The notes under the pieces: model-generated
The model's input: the letters and a program-made list of their open reading frames with translations, nothing else
What the model was told of the DNA's origin: nothing
The model's database searches: none
NCBI GenBank assembly: GCA_009767595.1
Contig: VSDK01009457.1
Location: forward strand, 469,748-533,747
Source: Symbiodinium kawagutii
Lineage: Eukaryota; Sar; Dinophyceae; Suessiales; Symbiodiniaceae
Reading direction: 5' to 3'
DNA length: 64,000 nucleotides
Program-made: the position numbers and the translations under genes
In this document: in pieces, positions 24,110-34,656 of the stretch
How positions within the stretch are numbered: the first letter of the stretch is position 1
Layout of the letters: every line of letters begins with the position of its first letter

Positions 24110-24545
24110 CCGCAACAAACCCAATCGCTGGCCAATCGCGGTCCAACTGCGGTCCCAGTAATTCCAACCGCGGGACCTTTTTTGAACATACGTCCTCCAA
24201 AAACAAAGGAACGAAAAAGGCAAACACAAGAGAGACTGAATTGGACAATTGCTCAAGCTGGGGGTGGTTCCAATCGCTGTCCAATCGCGATCCAATTGCG
24301 GATTGGATCGTATGTTTTCCAGTTTTGCTGTCAAATGAAACTTTCTATAAGCAAAAAGGAATTGGAGATGCACTGTTTTCCATGCATCTGCGGTAACATA
24401 TTTGGATTGCTGTTAGTGTGATGGCAGTTTCAGGAACAAAGATATCTAACATATCCAGTCTATGCATTCCAACATTGCTAATCGCCCATCGCCGTCCAAT
24501 CGCCGGCCAATCGCGATGCAGCATTTTCCAATCGCGCTGCTCTAA
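24110..24545. repeat. Clusters of CCAATCGCNGNCCAATCGCG words
   Basis: Three short clusters at about 24118-24175, 24270-24308 and 24479-24540 repeat CCAATCGC, GTCCAATCGC and CCAATTGCGG in the same direction. A related word is at 59119-59150. The long minus frame 23832-24284 runs through the first cluster and has no family match. Confidence 0.6.
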
Positions 24546-24667
24546 TCAAACATCTCCCTACATAATGTATTATGTGGGTTTCTGGACGGCTCCCATATGA
24601 AGACCCACTCATGCACCCTGTGGGCTCGGGGCTCGTTCACCCTATCCCGATGCGCACGACACATCCC

Positions 24668-24735
24668 AGTGACTGCTCGGAAAGCTCACCATCTCCAAGG
24701 GCTGATCGAAACCTGCGAGCCAAACACTGTGGATG
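24668..24735 (-). CDS. FNIP repeat fragment (candidate exon)
   Basis: The minus strand reads FDQPLEMVSFPSS, the F-D-Q-P-L...F-P-S-S core of the repeat. The usual L-x-F-G before it is replaced by HSVWLAG, so it may be partly decayed. Confidence 0.4.
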
Positions 24736-24830
24736 TCATCGTCAAGAGATGACGACTCGTCACTGCCCAGAAGCAGTCTTAAGCAATACATACTATGCCA
24801 TGCATATGTACTCATGTATATATATATATA

Positions 24831-24917
24831 TATGTATGATCATGTATGATCATGTATGATCATGTATGATCATGTATGATCATGTATGATCATGTATGGT
24901 CATGTATGATCATGTAT
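24831..24917. repeat. Decamer array ATGTATGATC x 8
   Basis: Eight nearly perfect units of TGTATGATCA follow a TA run. Each unit contains the palindrome TGATCA. Confidence 0.95.
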
Positions 24918-25339
24918 GTGCGTATGCGGGTATGTGTATTGATGTATGAGTATGGATACATGCACCAATAGAACAATTCAATCACCCATCAATCATCGAT
25001 AACAATCAACATTGCCCAGTCAGAATTCACACCTGCCACTTCCTCGTCAGACGTTCCGACCATCGAATCATTAGCCGTAGCGCAAAGCATCAGTTCAGTT
25101 TGCCCGGGCGCTAATGCATAGTTGCGGTCACATCTCCTGTGTCAAAAGAAAAGGGTAGATCCACGAACGAGAGTGCAACTAAACCGAAACAGTCCCACAA
25201 AACGAGTTGGTTTGTAATAATAGATCCATCAAACTCAACCACCTCCAATATCACTATACCTTGAATAGCTCGTGCTTGTTCACGACATATGGCAGGTTAA
25301 GAAAAGCTGGATCTGAGACAGAAAAGCCTGGCCCGGCTC

Positions 25340-25500
25340 CAGTCCCACCACGGGTGGACCCGGCTCATCACCCAGCCGCCGACGTCGCTGGGCCCCGCCT
25401 TCGCCCAAGACCAGTTCCTTCAGTCCTCGGCGCAACCGGAGCGGCTGCCACGAGTGATAGCTGTCACCAGCATGGACCGTGCAGAGATGACTTGCCGATG
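25340..25500 (-). other. GC-rich open stretch, unassigned
   Basis: The minus frame contains LRLRRGLKELVLGEGG, which could be a poorly preserved repeat of the FNIP/leucine-rich type, but the F-N-Q-S-L core is absent. Open frames exist on both strands. Confidence 0.25.
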
Positions 25501-25513
25501 ATGGGATGGGCCC

Positions 25514-25728
25514 GGTGTTTTTGAAAATCGAGGACCCCCACATCATCCCAATGTCAATCATTGTCTGGTCGGTGGTTGACCCACCCCTATGAAAAACATC
25601 AGTCAACCAACGATTTGTTAATACTGTAATTACTAGGGACAATTCAAATATCAAACATGTTTGAAACAACCAGCCAGTTATTAGTAGTAAACTATTCATT
25701 TTTGGGTCCACTGTTTTGAGCAACATCC
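25514..25728. mobile_element. Family A element split by a family C element
   Basis: The left half of A (GGTGTTTTTGAAAATCGAGG to about 25564) and its right half (TTAGTAGTAAACTATTC to GTTTTGAGCAACATCC) surround a complete family C copy at 25565-25677 (ends CTGGTCGGTGG and ACAACCAGCCAG). Flanking 4-mers TTGT and TTAT match 3 of 4. Confidence 0.7.
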
Positions 25729-26697
25729 ATACAACAAAATGAACTTCAACCATCACTGCTACTGAGACCGAAACTGCAGCGCCAAGTTGTATTTTGCAAG
25801 TGCTAAACGAGCAACATTTGTCTTCTGCTTAGGGCGCTTTGAAACTAATACGGCTGGTGGTTCCAAAAGTGCACAGAAATAGCCCAAGAAATGAATGTCC
25901 CACAGCCATCCTTCCATGACCTATGGACCTATAATGCCAACCGGAGTTAATCAATCCCCCCAATTAGTCAGTGGCATTCGTCTCGCCAAAATCTGGTCCT
26001 TACTAAACTCAATTTGCGTGCAGTTTCCACCCCGGAGAAATACAAATACCCTTGAGAAATAGCCCCCAAATAAGTCATTCCCGCCTCTGACCCGGATTGC
26101 AAGACCAATTCTAACTTATCTCCTTTTATTTGCAATTACAGACTAACTACAGATTAATAAATAACGACCCTGATGCTGGACACTGATGCTGGCCTTCCTG
26201 ATCTCAGCTGCTTCTTTCTCAATCTTATGCTTTCCAGCTGGTTTCCCCATCTATCCCCATAGGAATCTTTACGGCTTCCCGTTGGCTTCCTATGCCCCTT
26301 TTCCCTTGTTGAAAGCAAACGGACAGCCAATGATTATTGTGCTTCCCCAGAGTTATTCTATCCATGCCATCCTGCCATCCTGGAAATGGTTCTGTTGATC
26401 CTTCTCTCATAGGCACTATCGAATTGGCAAAAAACCCTGATCTCTTTGATTGGCTCATCATTTGGGGGTCCGGGTAGGGGAGAAAAAAATAATGTCTTTC
26501 AGACCTTGTTGACCTTGTTGACCCTGAGGGGGGGGGTTATCAATCCCGAGTGCACCTTATACGTGCTTGGATCTGCAGCTGGGGTACCATGGGTATCAAC
26601 CCTATAAAGTAGCTGCATGAACCCCTGAAATCGTGGCGAACATTCCCACTTGGGATCCCTGAGGATGCACATCCAAGTCCTGTAGTGTCACTGGCTG

Positions 26698-26752
26698 GCT
26701 ATGCCAAGAATCCGCTGGGAAGATTGACATGTTCCAAGCTTTGGTCAAATCC
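26698..26752 (-). CDS. FNIP repeat fragment (candidate exon)
   Basis: The minus strand reads FDQSLEHVNLPSGFLA before a stop. It is the F-D-Q-S-L-x-x-V-x-L-P-S core. The L-x-F-G half is out of frame upstream, so the copy may be damaged or start mid-repeat. Confidence 0.45.
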
Positions 26753-27104
26753 TCAGAGCGGATTTGCCACCGCAAAGCACCGCGAACCCACTGGCTCGGA
26801 TGCTCGATCTGAAGCATGAAAGAGTGGATGTCATGCTTGACAATATCTGAAATATAACATCCACCTTGAATTAATTGATGTTTGATTCTATTTATTGATA
26901 ATACCCTCAGAAGATAGTTGATTCGAAATTAACATTGGTCCGTAGTGGTTGATTTTGATTCTGGCCAAATAAGTTTGGTTGACAATGGCAGAAGGAGTTG
27001 ACTGATCATCTAGTGGATCTGACCATTGATGCTTGCTAAATATTGCATGGTATATGAACTAGACAGTATAGTATAAACTGTCATTGAATCATCACCTGGT
27101 GATC

Positions 27105-27325
27105 ACCACCCTTGATGGATACATTGAGGTGTCCCCACATCAAGAAAGGTTTCCCGACACATAGCAGCTGCAAATCCATCACCCACTGCAATGGCATGTA
27201 GCCCAACTGTTGAACTGTACAACACCACCGACAAACGAGTAATTTCAGGATCTGCTGCTGCTATGATACCTCCAACAATCTCCGTCATTTGTTGTTGTGC
27301 CAAGAAAACAAGCGAAGTCCCAAGA
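27105..27325 (-). other. Open stretch, possible exon of unknown product
   Basis: The minus frame carries MTEIVGGIIAAADPEITRLS and GLHAIAVGDGFAAAM, with mixed hydrophobic and acidic composition that is not repeat-derived. I cannot assign a family and no clear splice sites were fixed. Confidence 0.25.
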
Positions 27326-27352
27326 GATTTGAAATGATAGTATATGTACATA

Positions 27353-27375
27353 TATAAATATATATATATATGTAT
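27353..27375. repeat. (TA)n tract
   Basis: Short AT alternation between an exon-like stretch and AT-rich DNA. Confidence 0.8.
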
Positions 27376-27539
27376 ACTGTATAGTTACTGTATAATGTAT
27401 ATATTGAAAGAATATGTGTCTGTGGGTCGCCGTGTACCCAAGCAGTTCGCATCAAAGTAGTTGAGCTGTTGGGATAGGTACTGCACAAGCGTGGATGGTG
27501 GCGCAAGACCCTCAAGGTAAATGTACAATGGTCTTTGGA

Positions 27540-28330
27540 AACCTTCCAAACATGCCTACATCTACTCTATGGTAAACTAACCTAGAAGCTAAGAATCATC
27601 ATTTTTGATGGGTAAACCGTCTGTAAATGTGGTGGATTTTCCACTTCCAGGTTAGTTTGCCGAAGAGTAGTTGAACATGTGTAGCTGTACTTATATAAAA
27701 GCAGTCAGAACTGTTCCAAAACATTTATCACACATCTTAGTGAGATAGTAAAAACTGCGACTAATGTTGATGATCTATGACATTTAGTAACATCCATCAT
27801 CAATTGTGACTGTATACAATCTATAATCAGCATGTTCGAGAACAGTGGTTGAATATACATCATGTTCAATTGATTCTAAATATCATGAATGCTTTTTGAT
27901 TGCATCAAAAACATAATGGTTTGATACCATGGTTGACTGTACATGATAACGGTATAAATCATGACCAGTATTGTACATACAAGCAACCAGTAAATAAATA
28001 TACAATCAATAATTTCTGGTTATATAGCATATACCAATATCATAATGTTTATAAACAATCGTAATGATTATATCCATATTTAATATTGTGATTATGTATA
28101 ATCAGATATAACTTTTCATGATTTTAAACAACCATTTATGGACATATCAATATTGTTGTATATACAATTAATAATTTAGGTAAGACCATGGCTGATTGTA
28201 TATTTATATAATTTTCATACCATAGATATAGTCATAGTTTCAATATTACATAATTACCTTACATAACTTATGTATCCTTGTACATACAATAACTACAATC
28301 ATGCAATCCTGATCCATAATCATAATATCA
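27540..28330. other. AT-rich stretch with no gene seen
   Basis: Long run of ATATAAT-type words without open frames, inverted repeats or family words. Confidence 0.5.
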
Positions 28331-28334
28331 CTTG

Positions 28335-28885
28335 GTGGCTTTTAGATCCCTTGCTAAACGTCTGACTTTTAGTGGTGATATGGTAAATCAATCATATCCA
28401 AAAAATGATGAAAAGCCAAGTTCATAGCTGTAATCCACCCAAACATGGCTGGTTTATAGTGCCTAATAGTGGTTGACGATAGGGAATAACAACAATTGGT
28501 TAACCAAAATGCTACTAATAGTGGTTAATGATAGGGAACAGCAAGTATTTGCTACCCAAAATGCTACTAATAGTGGTTAATGATAATAGTTTAACCCAGA
28601 TTATATAATAACAACTAACCACCAACAATAATGGTTAAACAGCTACTAGTGGGTTAATGAACTTGTCTTGAGGGCTTATAGATCCCTTGCTAAAAATATA
28701 TTTTTAGTGGTTATATGGTAAATCAATCATATCCCAAAAACACTAAAAACCTAAGTTAGTGGGTATAAGCCATCCAGAAATGGCTGGTTTATAGTGGCTA
28801 ATAGTGGTTAACAATAGGGAATAACACTAACAAAGAACAATAATGGTTAAACAGCTACTAGTTGGTTAGTGAACTTATAAATGGT
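28335..28885. repeat. Diverged tandem duplication
   Basis: Copy 1 starts near 28335 (TAGATCCCTTGCTAAA, ATATGGTAAATCAATCATAT, ATGGCTGGTTTATAGTG) and runs to about 28668. Copy 2 repeats the same words in order from 28671. Both end with GGTTAAACAGCTACTAGT. Each copy also contains internal repeats of GATAGGGAATAAC. Confidence 0.7.
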
Positions 28886-28929
28886 ATATAAAATCAGGTG
28901 TAATCCTTGCAATACCATGGTTGATACGA

Positions 28930-28983
28930 CCAAGGCTCTGCCACCAAAAGCCAAGGTCTGAATGCTGCTTGGAAGGTGCCTGA
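28930..28983 (-). CDS. FNIP repeat fragment (candidate exon)
   Basis: The minus strand reads HLPSSIQTLAFGGRALV, matching L-P-S-S-L-Q-x-L-x-F-G followed by a shortened next repeat. A CAG acceptor lies directly upstream. Confidence 0.5.
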
Positions 28984-28989
28984 GGGAGC

Positions 28990-29165
28990 GAGGCCTGGGT
29001 TGGTTGGATGGTTGGTTAAGGTTGGTTTATGGTTGGGTAGTAAGCCTTGATCAGCAACACTAGTAGGGATATATCAACTACAACTGGTTGGTCTGTTGGT
29101 TGCAGGTTCGTTGGCAAGTTGAAGGTGAGTTGAGTTGCTCAGTTAGTTGGCTGCTTGGATGATAA
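28990..29165. repeat. GGTTGGTT-rich tract
   Basis: Loose GTTGGTTGGATGGTTGG words with no coding signal. Confidence 0.5.
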
Positions 29166-29452
29166 GTTGGCATTTCTGTCAAAAGGGGTTCTGCAGTACT
29201 ATCTGGTATCGTGGTATTGATCCACATACAGGATTGAATATGTTGCTAGTGACCGCTTCCGCTCTCCGCAAGAAGGATTGCTTGCTCGGCTTTTCAATGG
29301 TTAACCACTGTTCTGCCCTGGAATGACCACTGTACCTTCACGGCTGTTGTTATTTGAATATCATGATGATTCACATGCACACTATTTGGTTTCAAATATA
29401 TACGCACTACTTATCTATACACAAATGTCATCAAATATCAAATATATTTAGA

Positions 29453-29531
29453 TGTATGTATGTCTGTCTGTCTGCCTGTCTGTCTGTATCTATCTATCTA
29501 TCTATCTATCTATGTATCTATGTATCTATGC
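29453..29531. repeat. (TCTG)n(TATC)n microsatellite
   Basis: Tetranucleotide tract that changes from GTCT to ATCT units. It creates the Ser/Ile/Tyr/Leu frames on the plus strand. Confidence 0.95.
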
Positions 29532-29610
29532 ACGTATGCAAATATGCATTCATGGAATTCGAATACAACCACATAGTTTTCATTTCCGCCAACAGCTGCC
29601 CATCACACAG

Positions 29611-29676
29611 CTGTCAAGATTCACTCCGTCCAAGGGCTGGTCAAACTCGAAGCCAAACTTCAGACTTTCCAGCTCA
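29611..29676 (-). CDS. FNIP repeat exon (candidate)
   Basis: The minus strand reads LESLKFGFEFDQPLDGVNLD, a full repeat core: L-x-x-L-x-F-G-x-x-F-D-Q-P-L-x-x-V. An AG is found just upstream in the minus direction. Confidence 0.55.
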
Positions 29677-30023
29677 CCTGGGAATGACCAACATGAACAT
29701 AGAAAATAGTTGTTAATACTGGTTCATAGCTAATCATGATGAATAGTTAATCATAGTTGATGGTTGATAGTTAATTGATAATGACTTATCAGCTTATTGG
29801 TTACTACTGGAGGATAATGACCAACATACGAAAAACATGCTCCTTAAAGCCCCTGGGTGACCAGCATGGAGGTTATCCAGCGGTTCACGATAACCGCCAC
29901 CGGCTTTTTGAGTGTCACTAGGATGGTGTATCATACCCCAAGGAGCCCTTGAAGGATCGACTTGTCCATTTAGCTGTTTGGGATTCTTGGCATATCATGG
30001 ATTCTATCATAATGCTAGGCTGA

Positions 30024-30118
30024 ATGGTGGCTTCAGCCCCTATGAAAAATATTAGTCAACCAACCATTTGTTCATAAAACATAATGGACATGAAAAATGT
30101 TTGAAACCACCAACCACT
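30024..30118. mobile_element. MITE-like element, family C
   Basis: Ends GAATGGTGGCTTCAGCC and GTTTGAAACCACCAACCA, with CCTATGAAAAATATTAGTC inside. The left end is diverged. Confidence 0.65.
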
Positions 30119-30395
30119 AGGCTTGTCTCTATTAACAGCCTAAAACCATCGACGAGTCGGTATGCTGCAAACACACCCTGTGGCCTCACCAGGTCCATGA
30201 CACCGCTCAGTTTGCCGATGAGCGGCAGGGAAAGGTCACATTGATGAGACTCTTGTCGAAGCAATCTCCCAACACCAAATGCCTCGGCGGCAGCTCACTT
30301 TCCTTCGGTGCAAACATGGGGCTGTTCTCTCTCTGCAAATAATGTGTTGGTCTGTCTCATCGTTGCAGTCCAGCGTTGCCATCACCGCAATAATC

Positions 30396-30490
30396 ATGAT
30401 CATCACCATCACCATCACCATCACCATCACCATCACCATCACCATCACCATCACCATCACCATCATCACCATCACCATCATCACCATCAC

Positions 30491-30555
<65 letters not shown>
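30396..30555. repeat. (CATCAC)n and (CAT)n microsatellite
   Basis: About 14 hexamers CATCAC, with a few CAT interruptions, grade into about 24 CAT units. The polyhistidine and polymethionine frames are artefacts of it. Confidence 0.97.
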
Positions 30556-30556
<1 letters not shown>

Positions 30557-31412
30557 AATCTTCGTCTGCAGCAGCAAAGGCAGCAAAGGCTGATTTGGAT
30601 CAAGTCATCATTTCTGCCGTACAGTGAGACTTCAATTGTTTATGATCACCGACAACCGCAGTAATTTTTGTATGCTATGTGATGTTGAAACTTCAATTTA
30701 TGTTGGCTATTTTGCTCAAGGTCAGGTTGGTTAAGCTTGCCAAACAAGGACCTCTCCAACGGAGAGACTCTGCTCTTGAAGCCGTCCTGAAACTTCAAGC
30801 AAAGCTTCAATTCAGACTTCCATGATTCTAACACCTCCTTATGTGGTGGTCACAGGGGTACCTGACTTTTATGGTTGGTTTATTACTAAAAATCGTTCTA
30901 AAAGGATGATCTTGGCGGTCCCCTGGAAAAAAAGAAAAAAGCACATTTCTGCTACACCAGCGTTCCCCCTGAGGGCACCAGCGTTCCTCCTGCGTCATAT
31001 CTAATAGTTTGCATGTTTGCTACACCCGCCACCAGCGTTCCCCCCTGAGGGCAAGGACTTCAAGGCAGTCGGGAGCTGCACACGATCCAAGCACCTGCGC
31101 CACAGCGTTCGATGTTTAAGTGACGGTGAAAATTGACTAATTAGGGTTGATGGTGGTTGGAAAATGTGAAAATTGATATTGGTTGATATTAATTGATGAT
31201 ATTAGATAACTCACTGATTAGGATTCATAGTGGTTGGAACATTGAGTTTTCTGGGAAAACCATGGATATTTCATGGCTATGGCTATGGTTAATGTTGGCT
31301 AATTATGAGGAATAACCAACAAATACCAACAATAATAGTTGGTTGGTGGTGAACTGCAGTGGTTATAACTCCATTGATAGGGGTGAATAATAGAGGATAA
31401 TACCAACTATAT

Positions 31413-31512
31413 GGTCGTTTCTTGAAATAGGAAACCCTCAAAACCGATGGTTTACTAGCAGTAAATGATTCATATTGGATGATTTGGGGGTTGCCCTAGT
31501 TTGAGAAACACC
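31413..31512. mobile_element. MITE-like element, family A
   Basis: Ends GGTCGTTTCTTGAAATAGG and CCTAGTTTGAGAAACACC. The internal order GGTTTACTAGCAGTAAATG and GGATGATTTGGGGG places it in reverse orientation. Confidence 0.65.
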
Positions 31513-31910
31513 AGTATCTGTATTGGTTATATTGCTGAACACTAGTTGTAAGCTTTCTCAAGATGTATCAAGCTTTCTTAAGCTTAGTTTGTGACACATG
31601 CAACAACCCACCCATGAGACTTGGTTCAACCCTAGGGAACTACGGTATGATCAAGCAAGGTTTTTTCGCCGCCCATAAGCTCTGATTAAGTGTCGGCACT
31701 GTAACACTATCCCGTTCAAAGATCATTCAGAACATGATGAGACATGATGAGGCAAGAGATTTCCCCATGACTGATCCACATAGGCTTGGCGTCACGGATT
31801 TTCCGTGCCATGATTTGTTAAGGATTTTCCGTGACATGACTCGTTAAGGATGCGTCGGACGCGTCGCACATCTCTGGTGGTTGGGTCACAAGTCTGGTCG
31901 CTCTTTCGTC

Positions 31911-31955
31911 CAAGCAGCTGGTTGAAGGACTCGCCGAAGGTCAGGTTTTCCAGGC
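31911..31955 (-). CDS. FNIP repeat exon (candidate)
   Basis: The minus strand reads GLENLTFGESFNQLL, a classic L-T-F-G-x-x-F-N-Q core. A TAG acceptor directly precedes it (plus-strand ct at 31956-31957). After the core the frame leaves the pattern, perhaps at a GA donor. Confidence 0.55.
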
Positions 31956-31976
31956 CTAGAAATGATGGGAAAATGG

Positions 31977-32063
31977 ACGGAAACCCATGAGAAACCCATT
32001 GGAAACCCATGGGAGACCCAGGGGAAACCCAGGGGAAACCCAGGGGAAACCCATGGGAAGCCC
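31977..32063. repeat. 12-bp minisatellite (GGGAAACCCATG type)
   Basis: About seven units alternating GGAAACCCATGG and GGGAAACCCAGG. It is the reverse complement of the word repeated at 33806-33925 and 53992-54058. Confidence 0.85.
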
Positions 32064-32858
32064 GTAGAACATCCCTATCAGCAGGTGGTTCAAACTTGAG
32101 GCCAGGGGGGAGGTGACGAAAGCATAGCATCTAACTGGAAAAAGAGAGAACGACATTTCATTCATTACGCCGCGTGTATGCACATGTAAAACGTGAAATA
32201 CAGGGAACACCTCAACAAGTGGAAAGAGCAGTGCAAGTGAAGCAAACAAAAAGTTTGTTAAACCAGCCAGCGGAGGGAGGGCCGTGACTTTTGGAATGCT
32301 GTCCCAGCCAATACTTGCTAAAGCACGAGCAACTGCAGCTATCTGACGCTAGGTCTCGTGACAAGGGGTTTCCTACAGATTTTCCTATCGACTAACCCAG
32401 TGACAAACAATGTATGTTGAATACTAAGCAGGCTAACCATGTTGAAATCTGCTTGTTGCTAGCCTCGACCAACGTCTGCTCATTCCGTCTTCGTTTCTTT
32501 GCAATGACTGAAATCCACGGTGCTGATTCGGGCGGCGGTGGCAATTATCCCCTCAAATTCCATCCTTTCCCAATCAAGATCAATTCTCACGCTGGCAGCG
32601 GGTGCACCCATTGGTAGAACCAGATTTAAGGAGCTCCGTAGACGGCTAGGGGTCGACACTCCCAGGCGCTGAGTATGACCCTTGGCCTGTGGGTCAAGGG
32701 CCCCTGTAACCCTGGCTCTTGACAGAAATGACCTTAAGGAGTCCCACTGTGGCCTGAAACGCTACCCATCGGTATAGCTAGTTGGGACTACCCCACACCC
32801 CTCAGGGATCCAAGATCCAATGTTCAGCAACTGGCAGCATCCCAGTCCAGGGGCTCAC

Positions 32859-32928
32859 CGCCAAGGATCCTTCAGGAAAGACCAGCTTGTCGATGTTGTG
32901 ATCGAAATGATTCCCAAAGATCAGCGTC
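32859..32928 (-). CDS. FNIP repeat exon (candidate)
   Basis: The minus strand reads TLIFGNHFDHNIDKLVFPEG, matching L-x-F-G-x-x-F-D-x-x-I...F-P. The 70-bp exon is bracketed by a TTTTAG acceptor (32930-32929) and a GTGAGC donor (32858-32857), the best pair of splice sites in the series. Confidence 0.6.
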
Positions 32929-33138
32929 CTAAAAGGATTCAGTTTCAAGGCTGCTCCGGACTCATGCGATGGTTGGTGGTTTGCCTACTAACAAGCGGTG
33001 ATTTCATGGTGATTTCCCTGAAATACATGACATCTATGGTGATTCACCAATCAAACAAGTGATGTACCGTAATGGCGGTTTACCTGTGAAACATGGTGTT
33101 CCACCTGTAAAAAATGTGGTTTTGGCTCCCAGCTCAGT

Positions 33139-33310
33139 TTACCAGAGAGTATTCCTTTTAGGGAATATAGTGGAATACAGCTTACAATTTCCTGCAATTG
33201 TAGTAGCTCTCATCATCGTATCATTATAGTTCCCAACAACCTTTTCTATCATCATTGTGATACCTAGCAGCAATGAGAGGAAAATATCCTGAAAATAAGG
33301 GTATATTGAT
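33139..33310 (-). other. Possible exon with a membrane segment
   Basis: The minus frame carries IFLSLLLGITMMIEKVVGNY, a hydrophobic stretch ending in VVGNYNDTM. AG and GT signals occur nearby but the limits are not fixed. The V-G-N end faintly recalls the S6 helix of cyclic-nucleotide-gated type channels; that is only a guess. Confidence 0.25.
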
Positions 33311-33431
33311 TGGTCAAACTTGGGATTGAACATAACACAAAGAACATCAAAGAACAGAACCAGTCGTTTGTGTTTCCGTGTGGCCGCAATCAGCACGTGT
33401 TTCAGAGGGCCCGCCACCATGGCGCACTGGC

Positions 33432-33528
33432 CAAGCATCTGTAGACCGCTGGGCAACTTGAATCCGTCCAGGCTCTGCGAAAAGAAATTGCCAAAGATCA
33501 AACTCTGAAGCCCCGCAGGCAGCGTCAC
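33432..33528 (-). CDS. FNIP repeat exon (candidate)
   Basis: The minus strand reads VTLPAGLQSLIFGNFFSQSL and continues DGFKLPSGLQML: one and a half repeats. A CAG acceptor lies at 33530-33529. The end may use a GC or GT donor near 33430. It is among the clearest FNIP islands. Confidence 0.6.
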
Positions 33529-33805
33529 CTGGTTTCAAGCACTGTCAGGGGCGGGGGTCGTCACTGTCCAACATCTGACTTCTTCATCATGATTGGGATT
33601 TGGTCATGGTGAATGGTTGGGTGTGGTCTTCATTTTGCGTACAAGTACACGTCGAAATGAGTCCGACCATCTTCTTTCCTTGCTCGGGTGTTTCTCATCA
33701 GCTCCTTCCATCAACCACGACAACCACAACCGGTTGCTTGGAAAATCGACGTTGGAAACCCTTGTTTCAAGATGTTTCAAGATGTTTCAACTGCAAATCA
33801 AAGGG

Positions 33806-33925
33806 ATTTTACATGGTTTCCCATGGTTTTCCTATGGTTTTCCTATGGTTTTCCTATGGTTTCCCATGATTTTCACCTGGTTTCACCCTGGTTTCACCCT
33901 GGTTTCACCCTGTTTTCAACCTGAA
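33806..33925. repeat. 12-bp minisatellite (GGTTTTCCTATG type)
   Basis: Units GGTTTTCCTATG (about four) change to GGTTTCACCCTG (about four). The open frames over it (Trp-Phe-Pro-Met-Val) are repeat artefacts. Confidence 0.9.
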
Positions 33926-33944
33926 ACCATGGCTTTCCAGGTTT

Positions 33945-34005
33945 CCGCACCTGGTCCAAGGCCCGATCAAAGGAGGAGCCCAAGGACAGGCAGTTGAGCT
34001 TTGAG
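33945..34005 (-). CDS. FNIP repeat fragment (candidate exon)
   Basis: The minus strand reads KLNCLSLGSSFDRALDQV, matching L-x-x-L-x-x-G-x-S-F-D-x-x-L-x-x-V. It abuts the minisatellite at 33806-33925, so the minisatellite may have grown in its flanking intron. Confidence 0.45.
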
Positions 34006-34063
34006 GGCCATGTCACTTGATCCAGGCCTCAGAAACTTGGCATAGATTGATGGTGATTGATAT

Positions 34064-34284
34064 GGCTGTTTCTCAAGCCATAGGGGTACCCCCAAATCAT
34101 CCAATTGTAGTCATTTGGCTATGGGTCAATATTAACAAACCAATAATGGTGGATAATGACCAACAATAATAAGGGAAACAATGGTAAATGAGAGGGGAAC
34201 CAGGGGTACGGGTTTTTGCCCCACAGCCATTTATAGCAGTAAACCAACCATTTTTTGGGGTCCCCTATGGCTTGAGAAACCACC
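34064..34284. mobile_element. Family A element with a family B element inside
   Basis: Outer A: ends GGCTGTTTCTCAAGCCATAG and CTATGGCTTGAGAAACCACC, perfect flanking ATAT (34060-34063, 34285-34288). Inner B: 34117-34228, ends GGCTATGGGTCAATATT and TTGCCCCACAGCC, with its own perfect ATTT duplication (34113-34116, 34229-34232) lying within the A sequence. Confidence 0.85.
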
Positions 34285-34289
34285 ATATG

Positions 34290-34640
34290 GATCAATGTTG
34301 ATTGATAGTGACTGATAGTGTGATAAGTAATAATCAATAATGATTTGATTAATATGATTTATAGTGACCAATAGTGATTAACCAGTATTAATTAATGATG
34401 ATTCATAGTGCCTTATATCGATTTATCGTTGTTTAATATGGATCAATCTTGATTGATAGTGATTGAGAGTGATAATGATTAATAGTGACTACTGGTGATT
34501 AAGAATTAATGATGACTCATGGTGCCTCATAATGATTGATAGTGATTCAGATTGATTAATGGTGATTAATAGTGACTTATATACTGAAATAATGGTGCCA
34601 AGAGTTGACCCGCTTAGTGGTTAAATGCTGGTTAAGAGTG
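34290..34640. repeat. TGATTGATAGTGATTAAT-type degenerate repeats
   Basis: Variants of GATTGATAGTGATT and GATTCATAGTGCC recur. No coding signal. Confidence 0.6.
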
Positions 34641-34656
34641 TTTACTATAATCACAT

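Noticed and set aside
23832-24284. 150-codon minus-strand frame
   Set aside because: No recognisable motif. It crosses a TA run and the CCAATCGC word cluster, and cysteine/valine runs follow from ACAC words.
30236-30664. Polyhistidine, polymethionine and Ile/Thr open frames
   Set aside because: All three are translations of the CATCAC/CAT microsatellite.
33593-33997. 134-codon plus-strand frame
   Set aside because: Its C-terminal half is the GGTTTTCCTATG minisatellite. The rest overlaps no recognisable domain.
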